Below are positions 54,775 through 63,649 of a stretch of 64,000 nucleotides of DNA, one piece after another. The translations under genes were made by a program, and so were the position numbers. Numbering within the stretch: position 1 is the first letter of the stretch; each line of letters opens with the position of its first letter. Source of the DNA: an uncultured Verrucomicrobiae bacterium (GTDB lineage: Bacteria > Verrucomicrobiota > Verrucomicrobiia > Limisphaerales > AAA164-E04); the NCBI GenBank assembly GCA_951813855.1, contig OX638380.1, positions 3,998,518 to 4,062,517 of the forward strand. The letters are read 5' to 3'. The notes under the pieces were generated by a model. It was not told the origin of the DNA and made no database searches. It worked only from the letters and a program-made list of their open reading frames with translations.

Positions 54775-55263
54775 CTAGCTTTTGGACTCGAAGTAGGTCT
54801 GGAGATACCGTTGAACCGGATCGGGAACCAACTGGCTGATATCCCCGTTCAGACTGGCGATTTCCCGGACGATGCTGGAACTGAGAAAGGAAAACCGGTC
54901 CTTGGGCATCATGAAGATCGTTTCGATGGATTCATTGAGCTGGCGGTTCATCAAGGCCATTTGGAATTCGGTTTCGAAATCCGATACCGCGCGCAATCCC
55001 CGGATGATGGCGCTGCCTTGATGCCGGGCGGCGTAATCGACCAAGAGTCCGTCCAACGTGTTCACTTCGACGTTCACGACGTGCCGGGTCGATTCGGCGG
55101 CGAGGCTTTTGCGCGTGGCTAAATCCAGCATCAACCGTTTGGCGTGATTGTTGGCGACGGCGACGACGACCAGGTCGAAGAGCTTGGCGGCGCGTTCGAT
55201 GACGTCGAGATGACCGTAGGTGATAGGATCGAAACTTCCTGGGTAGATGACCTTGCGTTTCAT
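54775..55263 (-). CDS. coaD: Phosphopantetheine adenylyltransferase
   Basis: 162 residues. Transfers AMP from ATP to 4'-phosphopantetheine in coenzyme A synthesis. The nucleotidyltransferase motif YPGSFDPITYGHLDVIERA has the T/H-x-G-H element, and the second signature is IFMMPKDRFSFLSSSIVREI with the S-S-S/T-x-V-R-E block. RGLRAVSDFETEFQMALMNR is also typical. It is 29 bp upstream of the DUF177 gene, so it probably heads the coaD-yceD-rpmF-plsX transcript. Confidence 0.96.
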   Translation of the reverse strand: MKRKVIYPGSFDPITYGHLDVIERAAKLFDLVVVAVANNHAKRLMLDLATRKSLAAESTRHVVNVEVNTLDGLLVDYAARHQGSAIIRGLRAVSDFETEFQMALMNRQLNESIETIFMMPKDRFSFLSSSIVREIASLNGDISQLVPDPVQRYLQTYFESKS

Positions 55264-55336
55264 GGCTGTTCGCCCGGTCGCGCCGGGGCGGGCTTAACCG
55301 GGGCAATCGTGGCGGCTACCGCTCTCGGCTTTTCGG

Positions 55337-56422
55337 CTATCGTTTCGCCGTGGTTTGGAAGACCCGGGAATGATCGCGAGAAGGCACTTGGACGGTGTAC
55401 CGGCGGCCGTCGGGATCGACTTTCAAATGGATCGGGTGCGCGTCGCAATCCTTTTTCAGGTTGGCGATGTATTCGTCGGGAACGTTGTTTTCTTGGTCTG
55501 ACCGTAAATTTTTGTGCATTTGGTAATGGGCTTGCGCGGAAGTCAGAGCCGCGAGGGTGGCGAACGTCTTGGGTTGGCAGCCCTTGGTGACTCCGTTGTT
55601 CATGATCGTCACGGTCGGAGCCAGGATGTTGACCAGCGTGGGGTGGTTGCTGCTGTCCAGCCCGTGATGAGTGACTTGATAGACGTCTACCGTGGAGCCG
55701 ACCAGATTTTGGGGGCAGACCAAACGGGATTCGACATTCCAAGTCAGGTCGCCGGCGTCGAAGAAGTGGAAGTCGCCGAATTTGAGCAGCAGCACGACGC
55801 TGTTGGCGTTGTCGGACTGGTCCCGCTCCCGGAGCGCGGGCAGGGAGGCGCAAAGGGCCGGCCGGGGAGTGTCGGCGGTAGCGGCGACGAATTGCCTTCG
55901 GGTTCCTAGGCATACCAGTTCGAGCGCCGCCGTTTCCGGCGCCTGCTTCAAGGGGATCCGGTCGCCGGGGTTGATGACCAGGCGTTGGTTGACCTCCATG
56001 TCGCGATAGGGCCTGACGAGCAGGGGAAAGCGCGTGTCTCCGGGGCGGTTGTCGGGGTTTCGTTCCGGGATGCCGTTGTCGTAAACCCGGTCGACGGGCA
56101 TGAGCCGGGCCAACTGAGCCGCTCCACCGAAATGATCCAAATGAAAATGGGTGGTGATCAGATAATCGATCCGGCTCAGCTTGGCCGTGGCGGTGGCCAG
56201 CCGATGGATGCGCTCGGCGTCTCTGGTTCCCGGATTGCCGCTGTCGACGAGCACGCTTTCTCCCGCCGGGGTGACGATGAGTGTCGCTGCTCCGCCTTCG
56301 ACGTCGATCCAGTGAATCTCCAGGCGGCCGTCTTCCGAGCCGGCTTCCAGGCCAGGGAGGGCCAACCACAAAGCCCAGAGGGCGAAATGGAGCCGGCGAA
56401 GCGTTGCGGGTATCGGGTTCAT
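55337..56422 (-). CDS. Secreted metallo-beta-lactamase fold hydrolase
   Basis: 361 residues. Signal sequence (LRRLHFALWALWLALPGLEA) indicates export. The fold is that of ComEC-type metallo-beta-lactamases: IHWIDVEGGAATLIV, LVDSGNPG, then the metal motif TTHFHLDHFGG (H-x-H-x-D-H), FDAGDLTWNVE and VTHHGLDSSNHP, with a second His after it. No membrane domain of ComEC is present, so it is a stand-alone hydrolase, possibly a nuclease or phosphodiesterase. It lies 4 bp after purE and may be co-transcribed. Confidence 0.85.
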   Translation of the reverse strand: MNPIPATLRRLHFALWALWLALPGLEAGSEDGRLEIHWIDVEGGAATLIVTPAGESVLVDSGNPGTRDAERIHRLATATAKLSRIDYLITTHFHLDHFGGAAQLARLMPVDRVYDNGIPERNPDNRPGDTRFPLLVRPYRDMEVNQRLVINPGDRIPLKQAPETAALELVCLGTRRQFVAATADTPRPALCASLPALRERDQSDNANSVVLLLKFGDFHFFDAGDLTWNVESRLVCPQNLVGSTVDVYQVTHHGLDSSNHPTLVNILAPTVTIMNNGVTKGCQPKTFATLAALTSAQAHYQMHKNLRSDQENNVPDEYIANLKKDCDAHPIHLKVDPDGRRYTVQVPSRDHSRVFQTTAKR

Positions 56423-56426
56423 GCGT

Positions 56427-56927
56427 TCAGGTCAGGTTAGCGGTTTTTTTTCGGGATTCTTCGGCCATTTGGGATTTATAGGCTAACAGGGCTTGTTGGT
56501 AGCGTGGTTCTCCTGTTCCCAAGATGGCGACAGCCAACAGGCCGGCATTGCGGGCGTTGCCGATAGCTACCGTGGCGACCGGTACCCCGGAAGGCATTTG
56601 GACGATGGAAAGCAACGAGTCGATGCCTTGAAGCGCCTTGCTGATCACGGGTACGCCGATGACCGGCAAGGGGGTGTGACTGGCCAGCATGCCGGGGAGA
56701 TGAGCAGCGCCGCCGGCGCCGGCGACAAGTACTTTCAGGCCTCGGCCATGCGCCGATTCGGCGTAACGGGCCATATCGCCGGGCGTTCGATGAGCCGAAA
56801 CGACTTTGGATTCGTAGGCGACGCCGAAACGTTCGCACACTTCGGCGGCCGCCTTCATCGTTGGCCAGTCCGAATCGCTGCCCATCAGAACGCCTACCAA
56901 CGGAGCGGATGACCGGTCAGGGTTCAT
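56427..56927 (-). CDS. purE: N5-carboxyaminoimidazole ribonucleotide mutase
   Basis: 166 residues. Purine synthesis, converts N5-CAIR to CAIR. Motifs: VGVLMGSDSDWPTM, YESKVVSAHRTPGDM, VLVAGAGGAAHLPGM and SIVQMPSGVPVATVAIGNA. The presence of purK just upstream shows class I PurE. Start ATG at 56927 overlaps the purK stop (ATGA). Confidence 0.97.
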   Translation of the reverse strand: MNPDRSSAPLVGVLMGSDSDWPTMKAAAEVCERFGVAYESKVVSAHRTPGDMARYAESAHGRGLKVLVAGAGGAAHLPGMLASHTPLPVIGVPVISKALQGIDSLLSIVQMPSGVPVATVAIGNARNAGLLAVAILGTGEPRYQQALLAYKSQMAEESRKKTANLT

Positions 56928-58093
56928 TTGATTCGGGGTTGATACTTCAAGGATTCTAGCAGTTTTTCGGCTCGGTACATAGCCATATTCATCGAATCGT
57001 CCAACACGGTGAAATGACCCATTTTGCGGCCCGGTTTACAGCGGTCTTTGCCGTACCAATGAAGACCGGCATCTTGCTCTTTCAGGATCCGCGGGATATA
57101 GGTGGGATACGGGGGAGCGTCCCGGTCTCCCAACAGATTCACCATGACGGCGGCCGGGCGGACCATTTCCGGCTGGCCGAGCGGCCAACCCAGAACCGCC
57201 CGGAGGTGATTCTCGAATTGGGAGGTGCGGCAACCCTCGATGGTATAATGGCCGGAGTTATGGACTCGGGGAGCCAGTTCGTTGACGAATATTTTTTCTT
57301 CGTGGGTCAAAAACATTTCCACTCCGAAGCAACCGGTGCCTTTGACGGCATCGATGGCCGATATCGCGGTTTCGACGGCTCGTTCTGAGCATTCCTGAGT
57401 GAGGGCCGCCGGCGCCTTGACGAAGCGGCAAACGTGGTTTTCCTGGATGGTCTCCACGACGGGATAAACGACCGTTTGGTGCATAACCGAGCGGCAGACG
57501 ATGACGGCGATTTCCTTGAGGAACTCGCAGTATTTTTCGGCCATTAAAGTCGGTTCGAAACTCCTGAGTTCTTTCCAGGCGGTTTCCAGCTCGGCCTCCG
57601 ACTTTACGGTTCGGTTGCCTTTGCCGTCGTAACCGTTTTTGCGGCTCTTGAGGATCAAGGGCCAACCGAATTCTTCCGCCGCTTCGCGCAATTCGCTCAG
57701 TGTGGCCACCTTGCGGGCGGGCAGGGTAGGGACGCCTTCGGAGCGGAGCGTTTCTTTCTGCACGTATTTGTCTTGAACCGTAAGCAGGCAAAGGGGATTG
57801 GGGACTACATAGGTTTGGTAATCGTTCAATTCTTGCAGGATGGCGCCGTCGACGAATTCGTTTTCGGTCGTCAGGGCGTCGCATCCTTCAGCCAGCGCGT
57901 TCAGTTGTTCCGGATCGTTCCAGTCCGCATGGAGGTGCCGTTGACTGACCGGAGCGGCCGGGCAGGGGCTCTTGGGGTCCATGGTGGCGGTCGCGATCCC
58001 CAAACGGGCGGCGGCCAGGCAGAGCATTCGGGCCAACTGTCCGCCGCCTAAGATGCCGATGGCCGGTTGATTGCCGACGACCCAGGAATTCAT
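56924..58093 (-). CDS. purK: N5-carboxyaminoimidazole ribonucleotide synthase
   Basis: 389 residues. ATP-grasp enzyme making N5-CAIR from AIR. Motifs: IGILGGGQLARML, TTENEFVD, KSRKNGYDGKGN, AEKYCEFLKEIAVIVCR, FGVEMFLTHEEKIFVNELAPR and VHNSGHYTIEGC. The overlap ATGA with purE shows translational coupling. It lies 128 bp downstream of the rho stop region, on the same strand. Confidence 0.96.
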   Translation of the reverse strand: MNSWVVGNQPAIGILGGGQLARMLCLAAARLGIATATMDPKSPCPAAPVSQRHLHADWNDPEQLNALAEGCDALTTENEFVDGAILQELNDYQTYVVPNPLCLLTVQDKYVQKETLRSEGVPTLPARKVATLSELREAAEEFGWPLILKSRKNGYDGKGNRTVKSEAELETAWKELRSFEPTLMAEKYCEFLKEIAVIVCRSVMHQTVVYPVVETIQENHVCRFVKAPAALTQECSERAVETAISAIDAVKGTGCFGVEMFLTHEEKIFVNELAPRVHNSGHYTIEGCRTSQFENHLRAVLGWPLGQPEMVRPAAVMVNLLGDRDAPPYPTYIPRILKEQDAGLHWYGKDRCKPGRKMGHFTVLDDSMNMAMYRAEKLLESLKYQPRIK

Positions 58094-58221
58094 GAACTAG
58101 TGTCGATTATCGGAACCGCCCGCTCAAACTGCGGGAAAACGGCGGGGAATTCAATCGGTTTCGGGGCGGCGCGGCGTGAGGGCCGGCGACCGGCCGGAGC
58201 GGGCGCTGCGATGCCCTGGGT

Positions 58222-59340
58222 TCAGGACAGGACTTCGAGAAATTCCCGGTTGGTCTTGTATTTCTTGATGGCCGAAGTCAGGGTTTCCATGGCTTCGATG
58301 GGGTTGAGGTCGACCATCTTGCGGCGCAGGGAGTGGACGGCGCGGATGATATTGGGATCGAAGAGTTTTTCTTCTTTGCGCGTGCCGCTTTTGGGAATGT
58401 CGATGGAGGGAAACAGCCGGCGGTCCGAAAGTTTGCGATCCAGGATGAGTTCCATGTTGCCCGTCCCTTTGAATTCCTGGAAAATCAGTTCGTCCATTCG
58501 GGAACCGGTGTCGACCAGCGCGGTGGCCAGGATCGTTAACGAACCGCCTTCTTCGATCTTGCGGGCGGAGGAAAACATCTTGCGCGGAATTTCCAGAGCC
58601 CGGGCGTCGACGCCGCCGGTCATGGTTCGGCCGCTGCCGCCGTGAACGCTGTTATAGGCTCGCGCCACCCGAGTGATCGAATCCAGCAACACGAAAATAT
58701 CCCGGCCCGTTTCCACCCGCCGGCGGCAACGTTCGATTACGAACCGGGAAAGCCGGACATGCGTTTCCAGTTCCTGGTCGTTGGACGAAGCGATGACTTC
58801 GGCGTTGACCGAGCGTTGGAAGTCGGTGACTTCTTCCGGGCGTTCGTCGATCAGCAAAACGATCACTTCCACTTCGGGATGGTTGGTCGTGATGGCGTTG
58901 CAGATTTGCTTGAGAATCGTGGTCTTGCCGGTCCGGGGCGGAGCGACGATCAACCCGCGGGTGCCCTTGCCGATCGGGGTGACCAAATCGATGATGCGCG
59001 TTTCGACGGCGTCGGGTTTGGTTTCGAGGGTGTACTTCGCGATCGGATCGATGGTGGTCAGGTTTTCGAATCGCATGGCCTTGGTGTAGTCCACGAACTT
59101 CATGCCGTTGACCTCGTACACCTCCCGGAGTTGCGGATTGTTGCCGCGGTGCGGGGGCTGGGTGCGGCCTCGCACCAAGCTGCCTTCGCGCAGAAAATGT
59201 TTCTTGATGGTGTCGGGCGTGACGAAAATATCGGTAGGCTTGGGCGCGAAATGAGACTGGGCCGACCGGAGGAACCCGAAGCCTTTCTCCGATATTTCCA
59301 GATACCCTTCGCCTACTTCGGATTTCTTCCTGTGATTCAT
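58222..59340 (-). CDS. rho: Transcription termination factor Rho
   Basis: 372 residues from ATG at 59340 (MNHRKKSEVGEGYLEISEKG); the frame is open further upstream but that part is unlike Rho. RNA-binding cold-shock-like domain: GYLEISEKGFGFLRS, DIFVTPDTIKKH. The ATPase has Walker A APPRTGKTT (about 133-141), VLLIDERPEEVTDFQRSV and LLDSITRVARAYN with GRTMTGGVD. It lacks the long N-terminal insertion found in some high-GC bacteria. Confidence 0.95.
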   Translation of the reverse strand: MNHRKKSEVGEGYLEISEKGFGFLRSAQSHFAPKPTDIFVTPDTIKKHFLREGSLVRGRTQPPHRGNNPQLREVYEVNGMKFVDYTKAMRFENLTTIDPIAKYTLETKPDAVETRIIDLVTPIGKGTRGLIVAPPRTGKTTILKQICNAITTNHPEVEVIVLLIDERPEEVTDFQRSVNAEVIASSNDQELETHVRLSRFVIERCRRRVETGRDIFVLLDSITRVARAYNSVHGGSGRTMTGGVDARALEIPRKMFSSARKIEEGGSLTILATALVDTGSRMDELIFQEFKGTGNMELILDRKLSDRRLFPSIDIPKSGTRKEEKLFDPNIIRAVHSLRRKMVDLNPIEAMETLTSAIKKYKTNREFLEVLS

Positions 59341-59740
59341 GGTGTATTCGAAATGTCCGATCGCATCTTCCGATGCCCTAACGAGGTGGAGTACGACAAA
59401 AGTCAGAGAAAAACCGGCTACGGAAATAACTTGGGTCCGGGAGAAATATGAAACCGTATGCGGCAAACCGGATTCCTTTGCCGAGGCCAATTCCATGACC
59501 GGTCACGAAAAAAAGCAAGGATTTTTTCCGGAAAGCGCGAGGATTAATCGCCGGGCACCGATGCGGCGGCGGGTTTTCGCGGCCGGGGGCGGTTCGAACC
59601 GAGCGACGAACGCCGGGCGAGCGGGAGTTTCATGGATTTTTTTCGAAGGGGAGGCGGAACGATCCGGCGAGGCGGCGGGGAAGCGAGTCGAATACCGCTG
59701 GAGGAGATCGGATCGTGGCGGTGAATCCGGCGCCTGGCGT
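59341..59740. other. Intergenic region between cysK and rho
   Basis: 400 bp. No gene supported. Should contain the rho promoter and possibly the rho autoregulatory leader. No clear boxes or hairpins were identified. Confidence 0.35.
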
Positions 59741-60721
59741 TCAGGAATTAGCGATGCGGGCGGCGGCGGCGAGCGGCGTACTCAGATAACGTTCTCCGGT
59801 GGAGCAGGCTACGGTGACGATTAATTTCCCTTCGTTTTCCGGGCGGGAGGCCACTTGGACGGCCGCCCAGACGTTCGCTCCGGAACTGATGCCGGCCAAG
59901 ATGCCTTCTTCTTTGGCCAAGCGCCGGGCCATCACGAAAGCGTCTTCGCTGTCGACCGGAATGCATTCGGCGATTTGCGGCGTGTGGGTGTGGTCATAAA
60001 GATGAAAGTTGGTCGGGACGAATCCGGCGCCGATGCCTTGGATCTGATTGCTTCCCGGCCGGAGGGGTTCCCCCGTCAAGGTTTGATTGATGACCGGCGA
60101 GTCTTTGGGTTCGACGGCGATGGCGGTGAATTCCGGTTTGCGCGATTTGATGACCTCCATGCAACCGGTAATCGTTCCGCCGGTGCCGACCGCGGCGACC
60201 AGAATATCGATTTTGCCGTCGGTGGCCGTCCAGATTTCTTCGGCGGTGGTGTGACGATGCACTTCGGGATTAGCTGGGTTGTCGAACTGCTGAGGGATCC
60301 AGGAATTCGGAAAGCTGCGGGCGAGTTCGTGGGCTTTTTCGATGGCGCCTTTCATGCTCAGTTCTCCCGGAGTCAACACCAGTTCGGCGCCTAGGATGGA
60401 CAGCAGCGTGCGGCGTTCCAGGGACATGGTGTCGGGCATGGTCAGGATGAGGCGATAGCCCTTGGCGGCGGCGACGAAGGCCAAGGCGATCCCGGTGTTG
60501 CCGCTCGTCGGTTCGATGATCACGGTGTCCCAGTCGATGATTCCGCGCCGCTCGGCGTCTTCGATCATGGCTTTGCCGATCCGATCCTTGACGCTGCCCA
60601 ACGGATTGAAGAATTCGCACTTGAGCAGGATTTCCGCCGAAAGTCCGGCGGTGATGCGGTTGAGCCGGACCAGAGGCGTATTACCGACGGTTTCGAGGAT
60701 ATTGTCAGCGATCTGGGGCAT
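59741..60721 (-). CDS. cysK: Cysteine synthase A
   Basis: 326 residues. Makes cysteine from O-acetylserine and sulfide with PLP. The Schiff-base Lys is in LGSVKDRIG (Lys45), the substrate loop is EPTSGNTGIALA, and the phosphate-binding loop is AVGTGGTITG. GIGAGFVP and SSGANVWAA complete the pattern. It follows the zinc-ribbon gene after 21 bp. It could be a cysteine synthase or close relative; the motifs favour CysK. Confidence 0.94.
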   Translation of the reverse strand: MPQIADNILETVGNTPLVRLNRITAGLSAEILLKCEFFNPLGSVKDRIGKAMIEDAERRGIIDWDTVIIEPTSGNTGIALAFVAAAKGYRLILTMPDTMSLERRTLLSILGAELVLTPGELSMKGAIEKAHELARSFPNSWIPQQFDNPANPEVHRHTTAEEIWTATDGKIDILVAAVGTGGTITGCMEVIKSRKPEFTAIAVEPKDSPVINQTLTGEPLRPGSNQIQGIGAGFVPTNFHLYDHTHTPQIAECIPVDSEDAFVMARRLAKEEGILAGISSGANVWAAVQVASRPENEGKLIVTVACSTGERYLSTPLAAAARIANS

Positions 60722-60742
60722 GATCCGGGAAGGCGCTTGGGA

Positions 60743-61471
60743 TCAATCCTCTACTAACGCGGGCCGTTTGTCGTCGTAATAGACGATCCGCCCGCAATTG
60801 GGACAGTGTACGATTTCTTTCTGGCCCTTGCAGGTGATCACGATTTGGACCGGCAACTTGACGTGGCAGCCGCCGCAAACGCCTTGGCCGACATCGACGA
60901 TGCCGTCGCCGCCTTTGCTTTTCAGCAACCGTTCGTATTGTTGGCGGACCGGAAGCTCCAGTCGTTGCGCCAGTTGTTCGCGTTCGGCCTGCAAGCGGTC
61001 GACCTCGCTCCGCAATTCCGTGTCCTTCTCTGCGAGTTGCCGAATCTTTTCCGTGGCCAGTTTATTGGCGTATTCGGCCTTTTGCTTGGCGGACTCGATA
61101 GTTTCCTGGGCGCCGTCGAATCGTTCCATCAGTTCGAGTTGCCGGTCTTCGAGATCCGAAATCGTCTTGCGGCATTGCACGATCTCGTTCGCCAGGGCTC
61201 GATATTCCTGATTTTTTTTCGTTTGCAGCTGCTGTTGGGAATATTTCTGGATGAGCTCCTGTTGACTGTCCGTTTCCAGCTCGAGTTCTTTGCGTTGGGA
61301 TTCGATGGCATGGGCGTTTTTTCGCGCCTCGTTCAGTTCCGACAGGCTGTTGGATTCCTGGCTTTCGAGAGCCGTCCGATCCGAGGCGATCCGGTCGATT
61401 CGTTGGCGGTTGCGGATAATCTGTCGATCGCAATCCTGTAACTCCAAAAGCTTTTCGATAATTGGCAGCAT
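60743..61471 (-). CDS. C4-type zinc ribbon coiled-coil protein
   Basis: 242 residues. A long coiled coil from residue 1 to about 185 is followed by a zinc ribbon: CGGCHVKLP and HCPNCGRIVYY, giving the C-x2-C...C-x2-C set. Such proteins (CT398/zf-RING_7 type) are widespread in bacteria and have been linked to sigma-54 or type III secretion components in Chlamydia, but general function is unknown. The distance to cysK is 21 bp. Confidence 0.88.
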   Translation of the reverse strand: MLPIIEKLLELQDCDRQIIRNRQRIDRIASDRTALESQESNSLSELNEARKNAHAIESQRKELELETDSQQELIQKYSQQQLQTKKNQEYRALANEIVQCRKTISDLEDRQLELMERFDGAQETIESAKQKAEYANKLATEKIRQLAEKDTELRSEVDRLQAEREQLAQRLELPVRQQYERLLKSKGGDGIVDVGQGVCGGCHVKLPVQIVITCKGQKEIVHCPNCGRIVYYDDKRPALVED

Positions 61472-61616
61472 GAACAGGGCTTAGCCTCTGTCGAGAGACT
61501 AACGATCTTTCGGGCCGAGTCAATCTCGTTGCCTTTGATCATTCGCCCGGTGGTCGAAGAAAAGCCGGCGCCGATCGGGTTTTTAGGGGGGTTGGCTTTC
61601 GAAAGGTATCCTGTGA

Positions 61617-61843
61617 TCTGCGGCGTCGCAGACTCGATTTCTAACCGGGTAGGTAATGCGGCATCAATCCGGTTGGCTGGGCGAACGCGCCAAGACTCTT
61701 CGCGAGCGCCGCGAGCGATTGCCGCTTAATGGGGTGCCGTCTATTCTGCCTTGTCAGGCCTGCTGTCTGGGCATATCTGATCCTGAAGTCGCCCGTCGCC
61801 GTTCCGGGTTTAGAAACGCGAGGCGGCGGCGGGCCTCCTTTTT
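61617..61843 (+). ncRNA. Possible structured RNA of unknown class, ending at a terminator
   Basis: A gap of 685 bp between two divergent genes contains several strong hairpins on the plus strand followed by a good intrinsic terminator. There is TCTGCG/CGCAGA (61617-61632), a closing stem GCGGCA/TGCCGC (61658-61663 and 61720-61725) that encloses two inner stems (TTGGC/GCCAA and a CGCG/CGCG pair), and the terminator at 61820-61843. No gene on the plus strand precedes the terminator, so a small RNA is the simplest explanation. It does not show the tmRNA, RNase P or SRP signatures I know; 6S-like RNA cannot be excluded. Confidence 0.35.
61820..61843 (+). terminator. Intrinsic terminator in the HtrA upstream region
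   Basis: GAGGC (61820-61824) pairs with GCCTC (61833-61837) across a GC-rich loop, followed by CTTTTT. Oriented on the plus strand with no plus-strand gene before it. The next gene (HtrA) starts 313 bp further, so the terminator does not belong to it. Confidence 0.55.
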
Positions 61844-62156
61844 GCCTTGGGTCGCGCCCTGAGGAAGGTTCGGATGGATGGTGTTTCGATCGCTTGAGGG
61901 ATTCCGCCTTTACCGTACGCGTCACGTCTTCGGCATTTTTCGGGAACTTCGCGGCTACGCCTGGATAACTGGGAACCATCTTTATGGGGTTGGCAGGGAG
62001 ATCGCGGACCACCGCAACTCGGGAATAATCGGTCATGTTCGAAGAACTGCACCGGCCCGGAATAACGTTATCGTTCGCGGGGGTCGTATTCGGACGTCAT
62101 CCGCTTTTTGCCGGTTCGGAATTGTCAAGGGCTCGGATTTGGTGTGAAGTTGGGCC

Positions 62157-63596
62157 ATGAGGTCGCGACCGAAACTGCTGTCGATTATGATGTCGTCGCT
62201 CTTGGCTGCCGGCTTGGCCGGTAGCGGAGGGGGAGCGCCGCTCGCCGCTTCGGAGGCCGATTCGCTGCTGCTGGTCCGTCAACTCAACGAAGCCTTCGTG
62301 CAAGTGGCGGATAGAGTATCCGATTCGGTGGTGGTGATCGAGGTGGCGCATCGCAAGCCGGTTCCGGTGCCCGCCGGGGAGGAAATTCCGGAACGGGACG
62401 TGTTCGACGGCAAGGGGTCGGGAGTGTTGATTTCCGAAGACGGCTATATCCTGACCAATCATCACGTCATCGACAAGGCGTCCCGGATCCGGGTTCGGCT
62501 GCAGGACGGCCGGAGCTTTTCGGCATCGATTCGAGGCCAGGATCCGCGGTCGGACGTCGCGGTTATCAAGATCGAGACCGAATCGGCGTCTCCCGCCTTC
62601 GCCCCGGCCGTTCTCGGCGATTCCGATCAAGTAAGGGTTGGGGAGGTCGCGATCGCGATCGGCGCTCCGTTCGAACTCGATTACAGCGTGACCTTCGGGC
62701 ATGTCAGCGCCAAGGGCCGTTCGGGACGTGCGTTGTCCTTCGGCGCACCTGATTCGGATCAGGATTTCATTCAGACCGACGCCAATATCAATCCCGGCAA
62801 CAGCGGCGGGCCGTTGATTAACATTTCGGGGGAAGTGATCGGGATCAACACCCTGATCCGGGGAATCAACACGGGCATCGGATTCGCCATTCCCATCAAC
62901 ATGGCCGAGGAAATCGCCCGGCAGATCATTGCCGACGGTAAATTCACTCGCGCTCGATTAGGCGTCGGGATCGATACTTTGACCGAACGGGCCGAGCTCA
63001 ATCGGTTTTTGACCCAAGTGCATCAGGGAGTCGTCGTGCTGAGTATCGACCCTGAAGGCCCGGCGGCCCGGTCGCAATTGCAGCCGGCCGACGTGATCGT
63101 CGCCGTCGAAGACACTCCGGTGTCCACCGTGCAACAATTGAAGAATCAGGTCCGGTCGCGTTCGATCGGCGTTCCCCTGAAATTGGCCGTGATGAGAATG
63201 GATCACCGGCTCGATATCGAAGTCACTCCCGAAGAATGGGTGGATCCCAACGCCCCGGTTCCCGATTCGGACGCTCCGAAATCTCGGCCGGAGAAACCCG
63301 CGGCGAGTTCAGGGCTGAAAATGCGGACGATCGACGACGAGTTGGTTTCGTTGTACGGTCTGGAACGGAAGCAGGGCGTGGTCATCGTCGAGATCGAGCC
63401 GGGCACTCCCGCGGCCCGGTCTCCGTCGCTCCGGCCGGGATTGGTCGTGACGGCCATTAATACGCAACCGGTCGAGTCGTTGGCCGAAGTCGTTCGGCTT
63501 TGGGAGACTGTCGATCTGGCTCAGGGAGTAGTAATCGGTTTCATCGACGGCAACGGCGCTCCGACCTTCGAATACTTGAAGGACGACGAACGTTAG
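62157..63596 (+). CDS. HtrA/DegP-type serine protease with PDZ domains
   Basis: 479 residues with a signal peptide (LLSIMMSSLLAAGLAGSG). The trypsin-like domain has catalytic His103 in LTNHHVID, Asp133 in RSDVAVI and Ser216 in NPGNSGGP. Two PDZ domains follow: one around 265-355 (GVVVLSIDPEGPAARSQL) and one around 390-470 (GVVIVEIEPGTPAARSP), separated by a Pro/Ser-rich linker. It should degrade or refold misfolded envelope proteins in the periplasm. The start at 62157 is ATG, with GAAGTTGGGCC ahead and no strong ribosome site. Confidence 0.93.
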   Translation: MRSRPKLLSIMMSSLLAAGLAGSGGGAPLAASEADSLLLVRQLNEAFVQVADRVSDSVVVIEVAHRKPVPVPAGEEIPERDVFDGKGSGVLISEDGYILTNHHVIDKASRIRVRLQDGRSFSASIRGQDPRSDVAVIKIETESASPAFAPAVLGDSDQVRVGEVAIAIGAPFELDYSVTFGHVSAKGRSGRALSFGAPDSDQDFIQTDANINPGNSGGPLINISGEVIGINTLIRGINTGIGFAIPINMAEEIARQIIADGKFTRARLGVGIDTLTERAELNRFLTQVHQGVVVLSIDPEGPAARSQLQPADVIVAVEDTPVSTVQQLKNQVRSRSIGVPLKLAVMRMDHRLDIEVTPEEWVDPNAPVPDSDAPKSRPEKPAASSGLKMRTIDDELVSLYGLERKQGVVIVEIEPGTPAARSPSLRPGLVVTAINTQPVESLAEVVRLWETVDLAQGVVIGFIDGNGAPTFEYLKDDER

Positions 63597-63649
63597 CCTG
63601 CCGGCGCCGGAGTTGAACCGAAACCCGGACCGGATTAGGATCGGCGATC

